DNA of 64,000 nucleotides from Aquimarina macrocephali JAMB N27 (GTDB lineage Bacteria > Bacteroidota > Bacteroidia > Flavobacteriales > Flavobacteriaceae). Positions 56,347-63,486 of the stretch are shown here, piece after piece (position 1 is the first letter of the stretch; every line of letters starts with the position of its first letter). The notes under the pieces were generated by a model. The model was not told the origin of the DNA. It made no database searches and was given only the letters and a program-made list of their open reading frames with translations. Position numbers and translations under genes: made by a program. Location of the stretch: NCBI RefSeq assembly GCF_000520995.1, contig NZ_JACA01000024.1:16477-80476 (forward strand). The letters are read 5' to 3'.

Positions 56347-57345
56347 TTATTCAGAACTTTTATTACTTTTCAAGAATTCATTAAATGCTATCTTACTTTC
56401 GTTTGTTAAATGTTTTTCAGCTAATTGAATTATGGCATCCGGTCCTTTGTTTACCCATTTTATAAGATTCTCATCATTCCCTTTAGCTTCTAACGCGAGC
56501 CATACTGCAACTGGCAAAGCACCCCATTTTTTTTTCATAGAACCTCTCGATAAGTTTGCATGCAAATCGTTTTCTTCCTCGGGTGTAAGGTTTGATTGTG
56601 TAGATACTTTTATAATTTTTTCGGTAAATATTGGATATAATTTTTTGAAAGTGTTTTTTGATGTCAAGGATAAAGAATCCCCTATAGGAAACCATTTTGG
56701 TGACATCGAACGATACATCCCAAAACCTTCTGTCACGCATTCCCACAAAATCTGATCTTTAAATGTATCGAGTTTTAAGTTGTTTTTCTCTGCCCATTGT
56801 TTATGAAGCAAATGAGTGAATTCGTGTGCAAATATACGATCAATTCGATTGTCATTAACTGATTTTTTTGCAGATCCATATGCTCTATTTAATGCATTTA
56901 CATCGAGACAAATAGTTTTATTATTATATGTAAAAGCATCATCTCCACCTTGATATCCTAAAAGGATAGAAATGGTATCATTAACTTTGATATTCTGAAA
57001 AGGTACTTTTAGTGAGTCTCTAAAAGTGTTCCATTTATTGGTTTTAGATTCAATTAAGTTGATCCAATCTTGTTCTTCTTTTGTTATTTGTTTAATCACA
57101 TTTGATAGAGAATCAAGTATAGGAGCATTCTTTCTGCTTGCTAATGCATTTCTCCATTCATTAGATATTTGATTGGAATTAATACCTAATTTAACCTTTA
57201 TAATTCGGTTGTCTGCAATCGTATTGATCGAAGAGTTCTTTATTACTTCTATACGTTCTGAATTAGTTTCTTTTTTTGAGCTTGAGTTACAATTCATTAA
57301 TAAAATTGAACTAAAAGCAATGAAGTAAATGCTTAAGTTTTTCAT
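56347..57345 (-). CDS. Putative zinc-dependent peptidase, lipoprotein
   Basis: About 332 residues from the ATG at 57345, chosen because the lipoprotein signal starts there (MNCNSS, Cys19); an ATG at 57402 would add 19 residues before it. The zincin motif HExxH is present in IFAHEFTHLLHKQW, with a later Glu-rich helix (WECVTEGFGMY). This layout resembles DUF2268/DUF5700-type predicted peptidases, but the exact family is uncertain. A (TTGA)4 run sits directly before the start codon. An RYYYAAC-like core lies 2 bp past the stop. Confidence 0.75.
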   Translation of the reverse strand: MKNLSIYFIAFSSILLMNCNSSSKKETNSERIEVIKNSSINTIADNRIIKVKLGINSNQISNEWRNALASRKNAPILDSLSNVIKQITKEEQDWINLIESKTNKWNTFRDSLKVPFQNIKVNDTISILLGYQGGDDAFTYNNKTICLDVNALNRAYGSAKKSVNDNRIDRIFAHEFTHLLHKQWAEKNNLKLDTFKDQILWECVTEGFGMYRSMSPKWFPIGDSLSLTSKNTFKKLYPIFTEKIIKVSTQSNLTPEEENDLHANLSRGSMKKKWGALPVAVWLALEAKGNDENLIKWVNKGPDAIIQLAEKHLTNESKIAFNEFLKSNKSSE

Positions 57346-57364
57346 TTGATTGATTGATTGATTC

Positions 57365-57662
57365 TGAATATAAGAGTTTAAAAATTTACTTATGTTACAC
57401 AATCCTTATGAATCTTTTTTGATGAATTAGATAGAGTCCACGTTCTTAGAAGATTATTTGTTTCTTATCTTTTGAGGGCTTGAATATAGAAATCCTATTA
57501 TAGATTATTGCCGACGATCTGTGTATGGTTAGTGGTCGTTTTTTATTCAGGTCTAAACGTAAATGACAAAGTATACAATACTCCTTGTATTCACTATTTT
57601 TGAAATTACTTGAATGCCTTATAAGCCCTTATCCAGAATACTTTTTTTACTTCTCTAAAGAT
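57365..57662. other. Intergenic region with an attC-like left half-site
   Basis: A gap of about 300 bp without a coding frame. It contains TGCCGACGATCTGTGTATGG at 57508-57527 followed by TTAGTGG, which matches the left end of the complete site at 63357. No matching right end is seen before the DinB stop at 57663, so it seems truncated. Confidence 0.4.
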
Positions 57663-58187
57663 TCAATAGTTTGATTTCAAAATCTTGTAATGATGCTCAG
57701 TATGATAAGCTGTCCAAATTACTATTTCTCTGATAGTCATTCTTCCCATAAGAGGATGGGGAAGTAGATAAGTATCTAAATCAGACTCAGGCCATTTTTG
57801 AAACTTCTTAATCAGTTTCATTTTTTCCTTTTCCAATTTGGAGATATAAGAAATTTTATTAGTGAGAGTAATTATTGGCATATCTCTAGAGATATTAGCA
57901 ACTACACCGGGATTATCAGCTAGTTTGTCTTGATATTTTTTGACGACCTGATGATATGTACGATTGTCCCTATTATTAGTTCCAAACTTATATTTTAAGT
58001 AAAACTTCGGTAGTAGTAATGCTCTGTTTAGGGCTTTTTCACTTTGAATCAAATGAACGATGTGCTCACCAGTATTCCACTTACCTTGAGGACCTTTTAT
58101 CCAATTTTGATCTGGATGATTTTTGAGCCATTCATATAGTGTTTGGTGTTTTTGCTTTAGGGTATCGATTACTTCTGTTTTTGTCAT
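57663..58187 (-). CDS. DinB family protein
   Basis: A 174-residue DinB/YfiT-like four-helix protein. Likely metal ligands are visible as the His of NTGEHIVHLI and the paired His of AYHTEHHY near the C-terminus. Members include bacillithiol transferases and other thiol S-transferases. The substrate is unknown. Lone gene; its 5' side has no recognisable repeat. Confidence 0.87.
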   Translation of the reverse strand: MTKTEVIDTLKQKHQTLYEWLKNHPDQNWIKGPQGKWNTGEHIVHLIQSEKALNRALLLPKFYLKYKFGTNNRDNRTYHQVVKKYQDKLADNPGVVANISRDMPIITLTNKISYISKLEKEKMKLIKKFQKWPESDLDTYLLPHPLMGRMTIREIVIWTAYHTEHHYKILKSNY

Positions 58188-58289
58188 AGTTTGAAATTTG
58201 GGTTTGATTTATGACCTTTAAACCTAAAAAGAGTATCGATTTATAGTTGCTTCTACTCTTCTACACGTAAAATAGATCGGTATGACCAC

Positions 58290-58580
58290 CTACATGTTTC
58301 TCAATTGAAAAATAATATCCATGATTTCAATATCCGGAGCTTCATTAATAGCGTAGGCTGATGGTATACTTTTGGCTAAATCAGATTCTTGGTAACTTTG
58401 TTGAGATTGTACAGAATCCCAGATATATACCCCTCCATATTCTCCTTCTTTGTTTGTTTTTATATAGTATTTTTGTAGAAGTCCAGGGATAGCTTTAAAA
58501 TTAGATTCTCTTTCTTTTGCTCTTTTTAATAATTCTTCTTCTGGTAAATCTGATTTCAACTTAATAATTTGCAATATCAT
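58290..58580 (-). CDS. YdhR-like / monooxygenase-fold small protein
   Basis: A 96-residue ferredoxin-like alpha/beta protein. The pattern LQIIKLKSDLPEEELLKRAKERESNFKAIPGLLQKYY followed by GGVYIWDS and SYQESDLAKSIPSAY matches the YdhR/antibiotic-biosynthesis-monooxygenase type. Catalysis is unproven. It lies 32 bp after the AraC-type gene on the same strand, so co-transcription is likely. Confidence 0.75.
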   Translation of the reverse strand: MILQIIKLKSDLPEEELLKRAKERESNFKAIPGLLQKYYIKTNKEGEYGGVYIWDSVQSQQSYQESDLAKSIPSAYAINEAPDIEIMDIIFQLRNM

Positions 58581-58612
58581 AAGAATTAAATTTTGATTTT
58601 TAAAGTCGCAAT

Positions 58613-59362
58613 CTATTTATTTTTTATGATTGAAAATTGTAAAAATCGGTCGTTTTCATTTTTAAGCAATACTTTTGGCGTAAACCCTGCTATTTTCTTT
58701 ATTTCTTTTATGAAATGAGGTTGATCAAAATAACCCTCTTCAGGAAATAACTGTCCTTTTCTTATCTGACTAAATGTGGCTGCACATTTTCGAATACTAC
58801 AATACCTTTTTAAGGAAAGTCCAAAAGTAGATTGGAAATATCGGTTTATTTGTCTTTTTGACCAATTAGCTTTTTGAGAATAATATTCAACTGTCTTATT
58901 TCCTTTTGTTTGATTGATCGATTTTAAAAGAATACATTTTCTAGGATCAATAGGGTCTTGTTCTTCTATATATGATAACAAGCATCTGTTCAAGTATTCG
59001 AAGAAACAAGAGTCAATATTTTTGTTAAACCCATCAAGTCCCAAATATGATTTTTGTAATCCCTTTATATTATTAAGTAATAAGGTGATACTTTCTTGAA
59101 TTATATTTTCGATTGCAAGCAACCTGAACTGTACTCCGTATATTGTAGTTTCTGGTGAGATAACTACATTGGTTTTATGATCCCATAAACCAGTCAAAAA
59201 TACCCCATCCAGATTGTCATTATGAAAGCAAATCAATAAATCGAAAAAGCCATCGGGTAATATTGTGTAATATTGAAAATCTTTATTCTTGTTTTCAAGC
59301 TTCCAGTAGCACCTTACATAATCCCTAAGGTCTTGATGAGCTTGTTGTTGAAAGTAAATCAT
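58613..59362 (-). CDS. AraC family regulator with DUF6597-like N-terminal domain
   Basis: A 249-residue regulator. The N-terminal part (YVRCYWKLENK ... ILPDGFFDLLICF) is typical of DUF6597. The C-terminal AraC DNA-binding region holds YYSQKANWSKRQINRYFQ and the closing FIKEIKKIAGFTPKVLL. It probably controls the small monooxygenase-fold gene directly downstream. Confidence 0.85.
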   Translation of the reverse strand: MIYFQQQAHQDLRDYVRCYWKLENKNKDFQYYTILPDGFFDLLICFHNDNLDGVFLTGLWDHKTNVVISPETTIYGVQFRLLAIENIIQESITLLLNNIKGLQKSYLGLDGFNKNIDSCFFEYLNRCLLSYIEEQDPIDPRKCILLKSINQTKGNKTVEYYSQKANWSKRQINRYFQSTFGLSLKRYCSIRKCAATFSQIRKGQLFPEEGYFDQPHFIKEIKKIAGFTPKVLLKNENDRFLQFSIIKNK

Positions 59363-59462
59363 CTAAAACTCCTATTTAATATTTTTTTGTTCCTTGTTTA
59401 CATTCATCTATTTAGTCGTTTGCCAGTTTATTTGAGCTGTCAATTCTTTATCTTAATGATCT

Positions 59463-59489
59463 CTAACGGTCTTGTGTATAGTGAGTTCG
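59463..59489 (-). repeat. attC-like left half-site
   Basis: CTAACGGTCTTGTGTATAGT followed by GAGTTCG matches in order the left ends at 50626 and 57508. The gap to 59532 has no clear right end. No other feature is seen in this gap. Confidence 0.35.
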
Positions 59490-59532
59490 CATCTTGGATG
59501 CACATGTATTATATAAATTGTATTACGGTTTT

Positions 59533-59946
59533 TTATTTTTCTGTAATTAGTTTAATCCGTTCACAGTTTAGTCGAAACATTTTTCCGTTTTCAAAAAGAT
59601 AAATAACATCGTCATTCTCATTTGGTTTAGAATGCTCCATAAATCCGTCATTTATTTCACGCATTGATTTAGAAAAGAATGTAATTCCGCTTAATGTGTT
59701 TTCGTCTTCTGGAAATTTCGAATTATCTCCATCAATTAAATTTTTGAAATTAACATTTTCATGAATAAAAGTGAGTTTATTAAACTCGTTTCTATGAATC
59801 CAATTCCCATTCGATTTGATAAATTCAATTCGAACAATGTTATCTAACTCTACTATTTCTTTAAATTCAAAATTGTTATGCAAATCAATATGAATTCCAT
59901 TTAATCGGACTGCATAGTTTTCTTCAATTTTAAAGTTTGTTTCCAT
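59533..59946 (-). CDS. Hypothetical protein
   Basis: A 137-residue cytoplasmic protein, not recognised. It has a beta-rich N-terminal half (YAVRLNGIHIDLHNNFEF, VRIEFIKSNGNWI), an acidic middle and the strand DVIYLFENGKMFRLNCERIKLI at the end. It starts 6 bp after the DUF7660-like gene ends, so the two form a pair on one transcript. The pairing of two small soluble proteins could suggest an immunity or toxin-antitoxin role, but nothing in the sequence shows this. Confidence 0.6.
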   Translation of the reverse strand: METNFKIEENYAVRLNGIHIDLHNNFEFKEIVELDNIVRIEFIKSNGNWIHRNEFNKLTFIHENVNFKNLIDGDNSKFPEDENTLSGITFFSKSMREINDGFMEHSKPNENDDVIYLFENGKMFRLNCERIKLITEK

Positions 59947-59952
59947 TAATTA

Positions 59953-60180
59953 TCATTCATAAACCGACGCACCTTTTAAAATATGCATAAAGTTTTCCCA
60001 GGTTGGTATGTTTGCGTCAATATTCATTTCCATATTATCATAAAAGCCCTGAATGTCATTTGTATACGAAATCATACTTTCTAAAAAATCGGAAAGATTA
60101 CTATTTTCCCATTCAGATTGATTATTGTCAAAATCGGTTTTAAACTCTTCAAGAAATTTTATAAATTCAATTCTTGTCAT
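59953..60180 (-). CDS. DUF7660-like small protein
   Basis: A 75-residue acidic protein. The pattern EFIKFLEEFKTDFDNNQSEWEN ... LESMISYTNDIQGFYDN ... PTWENFMHILKGASVYE is that of DUF7660, often found in multi-copy families near polymorphic-toxin immunity genes. Function unknown. Its 3' 143 bp region, including the flank, recurs at 56033-56175. The tail of the palindrome block lies 10 bp before its start. Confidence 0.7.
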   Translation of the reverse strand: MTRIEFIKFLEEFKTDFDNNQSEWENSNLSDFLESMISYTNDIQGFYDNMEMNIDANIPTWENFMHILKGASVYE

Positions 60181-60189
60181 TAGGATTAC

Positions 60190-60230
60190 ATTTCTTTTAT
60201 ATGAGTAGCTAAAATAGTAAATCTTTTATG
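60190..60230 (-). promoter_or_regulatory. Palindrome block, copy 3 (tail only)
   Basis: TTCTTTTATATGAGTAGCTA and AAATAGTAAATCTTTTATG repeat the tail of the block found at 47195, 52008 and 61150. The palindrome itself is absent because the DUF7660-like gene begins in its place. This suggests the gene, or its 5' end, was joined to the block by recombination. Confidence 0.45.
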
Positions 60231-60301
60231 TCCTTAACTTTTTTGTCTTGCCACTAGCGAGACGCTAGCGGGAGGAGGGGTATGAAATGTATCAAGGCAA
60301 G

Positions 60302-60441
60302 TATACTTGAACCAATTGATTTATCTGCGCATTTTTATTTCTTATTCAATGTATAAAAATTTAGCACCATAACAAAAAGGAAATGATCTTTCTGTCTAGC
60401 ACTAAACTTTGCTCTGATTTCATATATCTTGTCGTAGCTCG
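60302..60441 (-). repeat. attC-like intergenic repeat at the 3' end of the 60420 gene
   Basis: AACCAATTGA near 60310, ATTTTTATTTCTTATT near 60333 and TAGCACTAAACTTTG near 60400 recur in the same order in the repeat at 42525-42752. The gene-side end GTCGTAGCTCG (60431-60441) overlaps the last codons of the gene. A CTAGCG/CGCTAG hairpin at 60253-60267 lies beyond its left end. Confidence 0.4.
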
Positions 60442-61004
60442 TTATTTTTTATGTTTTGTATTTCGTTTCTGTATAGAAGTATAGCCAGTCCAGATGAAAA
60501 TATTATGCAACTAGCTAAAGTTAAAATTCCATTATGCAACATAAAATATGCGATTCCGATTGCAGGTGCTCCAATTATTACCATCAAAGCACTTATTGTA
60601 TGCTTTCTGATGAAATTCCAAGCGTGAAGTGACAAACCAATAAAAAGCATAGAAGGCCCAACAATTACAAAAGGATACACAATTGAAGGGATATTGTTTA
60701 AGTGATTACTTAGTTCTGCTCTACTAACATTATCGCTACCAAAACTCCACATAATTAAGTCAATAGTGCAAAGTCCAATATGGGCAATGACACCCAATAT
60801 TGTTACAAAGGATGCTATAGAATTTAGATTATTTTTTGGGAACACATAATTAAATGAAATAAGTAATACCGCTGCTATCAAATTAAACCAATGAGCAAAG
60901 TCAATTGGTTTTTGAGCATAAGCAAATTCCTGGCCTTGAGAAAACATTACATAGCTTGTAACGAAAAGAATCAATCCTAGTAAGCAAAGGTTTTTTGGTT
61001 TCAT
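60420..61004 (-). CDS. Six-helix membrane protein, unknown
   Basis: A 194-residue protein with six hydrophobic helices and short loops, starting LCLLGLILFVTSYVMFSQG. No catalytic or transport motif is visible. The last residues (NELRQDI) are coded inside the attC-like repeat. A full palindrome block lies 118 bp before its start. Confidence 0.65.
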   Translation of the reverse strand: MKPKNLCLLGLILFVTSYVMFSQGQEFAYAQKPIDFAHWFNLIAAVLLISFNYVFPKNNLNSIASFVTILGVIAHIGLCTIDLIMWSFGSDNVSRAELSNHLNNIPSIVYPFVIVGPSMLFIGLSLHAWNFIRKHTISALMVIIGAPAIGIAYFMLHNGILTLASCIIFSSGLAILLYRNEIQNIKNNELRQDI

Positions 61005-61121
61005 TAGTTGTTTTTTTATTTGACCGTTACAAATTCTAACTTTTTTTCAACTTAGAATCATTTTAATTCCGAACCGTCGAATTTTTATGTTGAACTGTTT
61101 GCATAATGAGCTACAGCAATT

Positions 61122-61184
61122 ATATATAGTTACCATGGTAACTATATATCTTTTATATGAGTAGCTATAATAGTAAATCTTTTA
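61122..61184 (-). promoter_or_regulatory. Palindrome block, copy 4 (perfect 28-bp palindrome)
   Basis: ATATATAGTTAC (61122-61133), CATG and the exact inverse of the arm (61138-61149) form a perfect 28-bp palindrome. The conserved tail TTTTATATGAGTAGCTATAA and TAGTAAATCTTTTAT follows. It is preceded by CTACAGCAATT, as in copy 2. It is the best preserved copy. Confidence 0.6.
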
Positions 61185-61235
61185 TGTCTTTACTTTTTAT
61201 TCTCAACATGGGGGGTACCCCCTTGTCGATATTGG

Positions 61236-61770
61236 GTCGAACCCACCAAAAGGTAGTTCGAGCTGATATTTTAATGCTTCGAAGGGTCATCATCACCCTT
61301 CGAAGGGATACAGAGAGGGGTCGAGCCGATATGATATGGCCTAGAGGGCTTGGCAGGAGGGGTAAAAGTGATCCTTTTTGGGGTTCGATGCCATAAAGGG
61401 AGCCTTCGAAGGACTTCGGTAACGCCTCGAAGGGTGTCTTTAAGGGGTAGTCACATGTCAGTATGGGATCGAATGTATCAAAAGGTAATTCGAGCTGATT
61501 GTTTAATACATCGAGCTGATACATTAACGTTTCGAAGTCATAAACTCATCCTTAGAAGGGATAAATTATGGAGTAAAAGTGATACTTTAAGGGTTTTTTG
61601 CGATACATCGATAGGTAGGGATCCAAAAAAAGATAGCTCGAACTACCTTTTTAACGCTTCGAAGCACTTCGGTACCTCTTCGAACTACCTTATAGGGTAC
61701 TTCGAGCTATGATTTTACTACAAAGAAGTACCTTGTTGATCCTTGCAAGTGTCTCGGTAACGCTTCGAGT
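61236..61770. repeat. Degenerate 21-bp tandem repeat array with TCGA core
   Basis: About 18 TCGA-centred words (TTCGAAG, TTCGAGCTGAT, CTCGAAC) recur at steps of about 20-22 bp, for example near 61638, 61659, 61680 and 61702. Longer phrases repeat too: AAAAGGTARTTCGAGCTGAT near 61246 and 61478, and TAAAAGTGAT near 61362 and 61574. The region is GC-richer than its surroundings. It lies in a 960-bp gap (61005-61964) that has no convincing gene; the open frames across it just translate the repeat into seven-residue periods. Confidence 0.6.
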
Positions 61771-61913
61771 TATGTTTCTGGATGGTTTTTTTGTAGAATT
61801 CGTTTACTGTAGTAGTCACTTACTCTGTCTTACCACTAGCGGTAGCAGGCGACTTTGAAAATAAACACAGACCTTTCGATTAAACCCAAAACCCTTATGT
61901 TTTCTTATAGATT

Positions 61914-61959
61914 GTTGGTAGTAGTTTTTTCTTCTATTCCTGGATTTTCAATAGTCTTG
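61914..61959 (-). repeat. Core-like site with a fabV-3'-end-like remnant
   Basis: GTTGGTAGTAG (61914-61924) is identical to the gene-side core at fabV (50746-50756). The following about 30 bp (TCTATTCCTGGATTTTCAAT) resemble the fabV 3' end. On the minus strand they read TIENPGIEE, against VNIPGLQ in FabV. This looks like a leftover 3' end and repeat of a lost fabV-like unit. Confidence 0.35.
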
Positions 61960-61964
61960 TATAC

Positions 61965-62480
61965 TTATATTTTTTTTGAGAAAACTATATTTTCGTAGCC
62001 TTTTCCATTGACTATAAAATTTAATTCTCCAACGTTTTTAAATTCATTTCTTTCATAGAATCTAATGGCTCTATTGTTTTTTATGTAAACGGTGAGCCAC
62101 ATGGTATCTAATTGTAATTTTTTGGCTTGCTCTTCAACAAAAGTTAGTAGCTGTTGTCCAATTTTTAAAGGTATAAAATCATTTAGGATGAAAATTCGTT
62201 CTAATTGACAACTGTTTTGTGATGTAATATTTTCGTTTGACGCATTTACTACTAATTTCGCATAACCAACAGGTAAATCATCTGCATAAATAATATAGAA
62301 AAGTTGCTTGGGGTTGTTTATATTCTGTTTCGTTTTAAAAACTGAAAAATTCTCGTTAAGATATTTTAATACATCGCTTTTATCTTCGATATAATGACCA
62401 TGAGATTCAACCCATGTTAGTCGACCTAGAAGTGCTAAAACCTCTGTATCTGCTTTCGTAGCTATTTTTATTTTAATCAT
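61965..62480 (-). CDS. GNAT family N-acetyltransferase
   Basis: A 171-residue single-domain acetyltransferase. The start IKIATKADTEVLALLGR, the LERIFILNDFIPLKIGQQLL acetyl-CoA loop and the C-terminal WLTVYIKNNRAIRFYERNEFKNVG are the usual motifs A and B. The substrate is unknown. Its start overlaps the stop of the upstream small membrane gene by 8 bp, so the two are coupled. Confidence 0.88.
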   Translation of the reverse strand: MIKIKIATKADTEVLALLGRLTWVESHGHYIEDKSDVLKYLNENFSVFKTKQNINNPKQLFYIIYADDLPVGYAKLVVNASNENITSQNSCQLERIFILNDFIPLKIGQQLLTFVEEQAKKLQLDTMWLTVYIKNNRAIRFYERNEFKNVGELNFIVNGKGYENIVFSKKI

Positions 62481-62709
62481 TACTATTCTTATTTATTCGT
62501 AATCTTCTTATATGATAACCATGAAGCAACACAGCAATTGTGCAGCCTACAATTATTGGTGTAGCGCTAATTAATGCACCATATAAAATGTAACCTGTAT
62601 TTGCGATTAGTGATATTAAACGTAGTTTATATTCGCCTTTGGTGGACATAGAATATAAATTGATAACTAGAGCTATATATCCAATACTATCAATTAAAAA
62701 TGGACTCAT
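62473..62709 (-). CDS. Small three-helix membrane protein (YgjV/SemiSWEET-like)
   Basis: A 78-residue protein with three hydrophobic helices (DSIGYIALVINLYSMST, LISLIANTGYILYGALI, PIIVGCTIAVLLHGYHI). The pattern resembles YgjV and half-size SWEET-like proteins. A -7-like box for the minus strand (complement of 62772-62779) lies upstream. Coupled with the GNAT gene and divergent from the Lrp-type gene, which may control it. Confidence 0.65.
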   Translation of the reverse strand: MSPFLIDSIGYIALVINLYSMSTKGEYKLRLISLIANTGYILYGALISATPIIVGCTIAVLLHGYHIRRLRINKNSND

Positions 62710-62823
62710 ATTTTATCTTTTTCTGTTTGATTAATTTATATTGGAAACTATCCTGTTTAAATAGTGAGATACAAATATATAATGCATTATCTTGTTTTTG
62801 GTTTATAATCGAATTAATAATTG

Positions 62824-62849
62824 TATATTTGAATTCGATACTATCGAAT
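62824..62849 (+). promoter_or_regulatory. Promoter and autoregulatory operator of the Lrp-type gene
   Basis: TATATTTG at 62824-62831 is a perfect -7 box with a TTTG 23 bp upstream (62797-62800). ATTCGAT (62833-62839) and ATCGAAT (62843-62849) form a 7-bp inverted repeat over the expected start of transcription. That placement fits autorepression by the Lrp-type protein encoded 27 bp downstream. Confidence 0.5.
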
Positions 62850-62875
62850 AAGCAGTGATAAAATTACGATTACAA

Positions 62876-63286
62876 ATGGATATATTAGATAAAAAGATAC
62901 TTGAAATACTAAAAATTAATGCTAGAGAAAGCTTCGCTAATATTGGAAAAGAAGTAGGATTGTCTGCTCCTGCAATAGGCAAGCGTGTTAGGCTAATGGA
63001 AGAAGAAGGCATAATCGAAGGCTATGCTCTAAAATTGAATCATGAAAAATTGGGCATTGAGACTAAAGCATATATAACATTAGTAATACATCGAGGATCA
63101 ACAGGATCAAATGATGCTCAAAAACAAATACAAGCAATGGAAGAAGTTCAAAGTTGTGATAGAATTACTGGTGATGATTGCTTATGCGTTTTAGGTTATT
63201 TTAGAAACAATAAACATCTTATTTCCTTTCTTGAAAAAATCGCAGAGTATGGTGCTTCAAAAACGAGCATTATTTTAGAAGCGTAA
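62876..63286 (+). CDS. Lrp/AsnC family transcriptional regulator
   Basis: About 136 residues from the ATG at 62876, where the family begins (MDILDKKILEILKINAR); a GTG at 62855 is not needed. The N-terminal helix-turn-helix is FANIGKEVGLSAPAIGKRVRLM. The RAM effector domain follows with VQSCDRITGDDCLCVLGYF. It probably binds an amino acid and acts on its own promoter and on the divergent membrane-GNAT pair. Confidence 0.9.
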   Translation: MDILDKKILEILKINARESFANIGKEVGLSAPAIGKRVRLMEEEGIIEGYALKLNHEKLGIETKAYITLVIHRGSTGSNDAQKQIQAMEEVQSCDRITGDDCLCVLGYFRNNKHLISFLEKIAEYGASKTSIILEA

Positions 63287-63356
63287 TCTATTTCCTTGAA
63301 AAGTTCTATAAACAGACAAATTCTGTCATTTATTTATCTGTAAGAGGTAATATTAC

Positions 63357-63486
63357 TGCCAACGACTCGGCTATGGTTAGTACGGGTGCTAAAAGTAATG
63401 AATTTTCGATTTGGTGGACTTAGTTAAAAAGCACTACACTTTGGGTTAAGTGCCAAAACCCTTATTAATTATAGCCTTTGTTAGGC
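63357..63486 (-). repeat. Best preserved attC-like site
   Basis: On the plus strand: TGCCAACGACTCGGCTATGG at the left (from 63357) and AGCCTTTGTTAGGC at the right (to 63486). Outer cores GCCAAC and GTTAGGC are complementary. Inner boxes GGCTAT and ATAGCC (in TTATAGCC) are complementary too. Each side has a short spacer, and about 85 bp of variable sequence lies between. GTTAGGC fits GTTRRRY. This is the R-L-L-R order of an integron attC. Confidence 0.6.

Noticed and set aside
59533..60180. Toxin-antitoxin or polymorphic-toxin immunity pair
   Set aside because: Two small adjacent soluble proteins are suggestive, but no toxin domain, nuclease motif or secretion marker is present, so only a hypothetical call is kept.
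61157..61712. Plus-strand frames of 79 and 120 codons and a minus-strand frame of 119 codons across 61157-61712
   Set aside because: They lie in the 21-bp repeat array, use different frames for the same repeat, have no promoter or ribosome site and resemble no protein family.
61236..61770. CRISPR array
   Set aside because: There is no constant repeat with unique spacers of fixed length and no cas gene; the words are degenerate and contiguous.
62855..62876. GTG start for the Lrp-type gene
   Set aside because: It would begin very close to the predicted transcription start and operator; the family N-terminus starts at the ATG at 62876.
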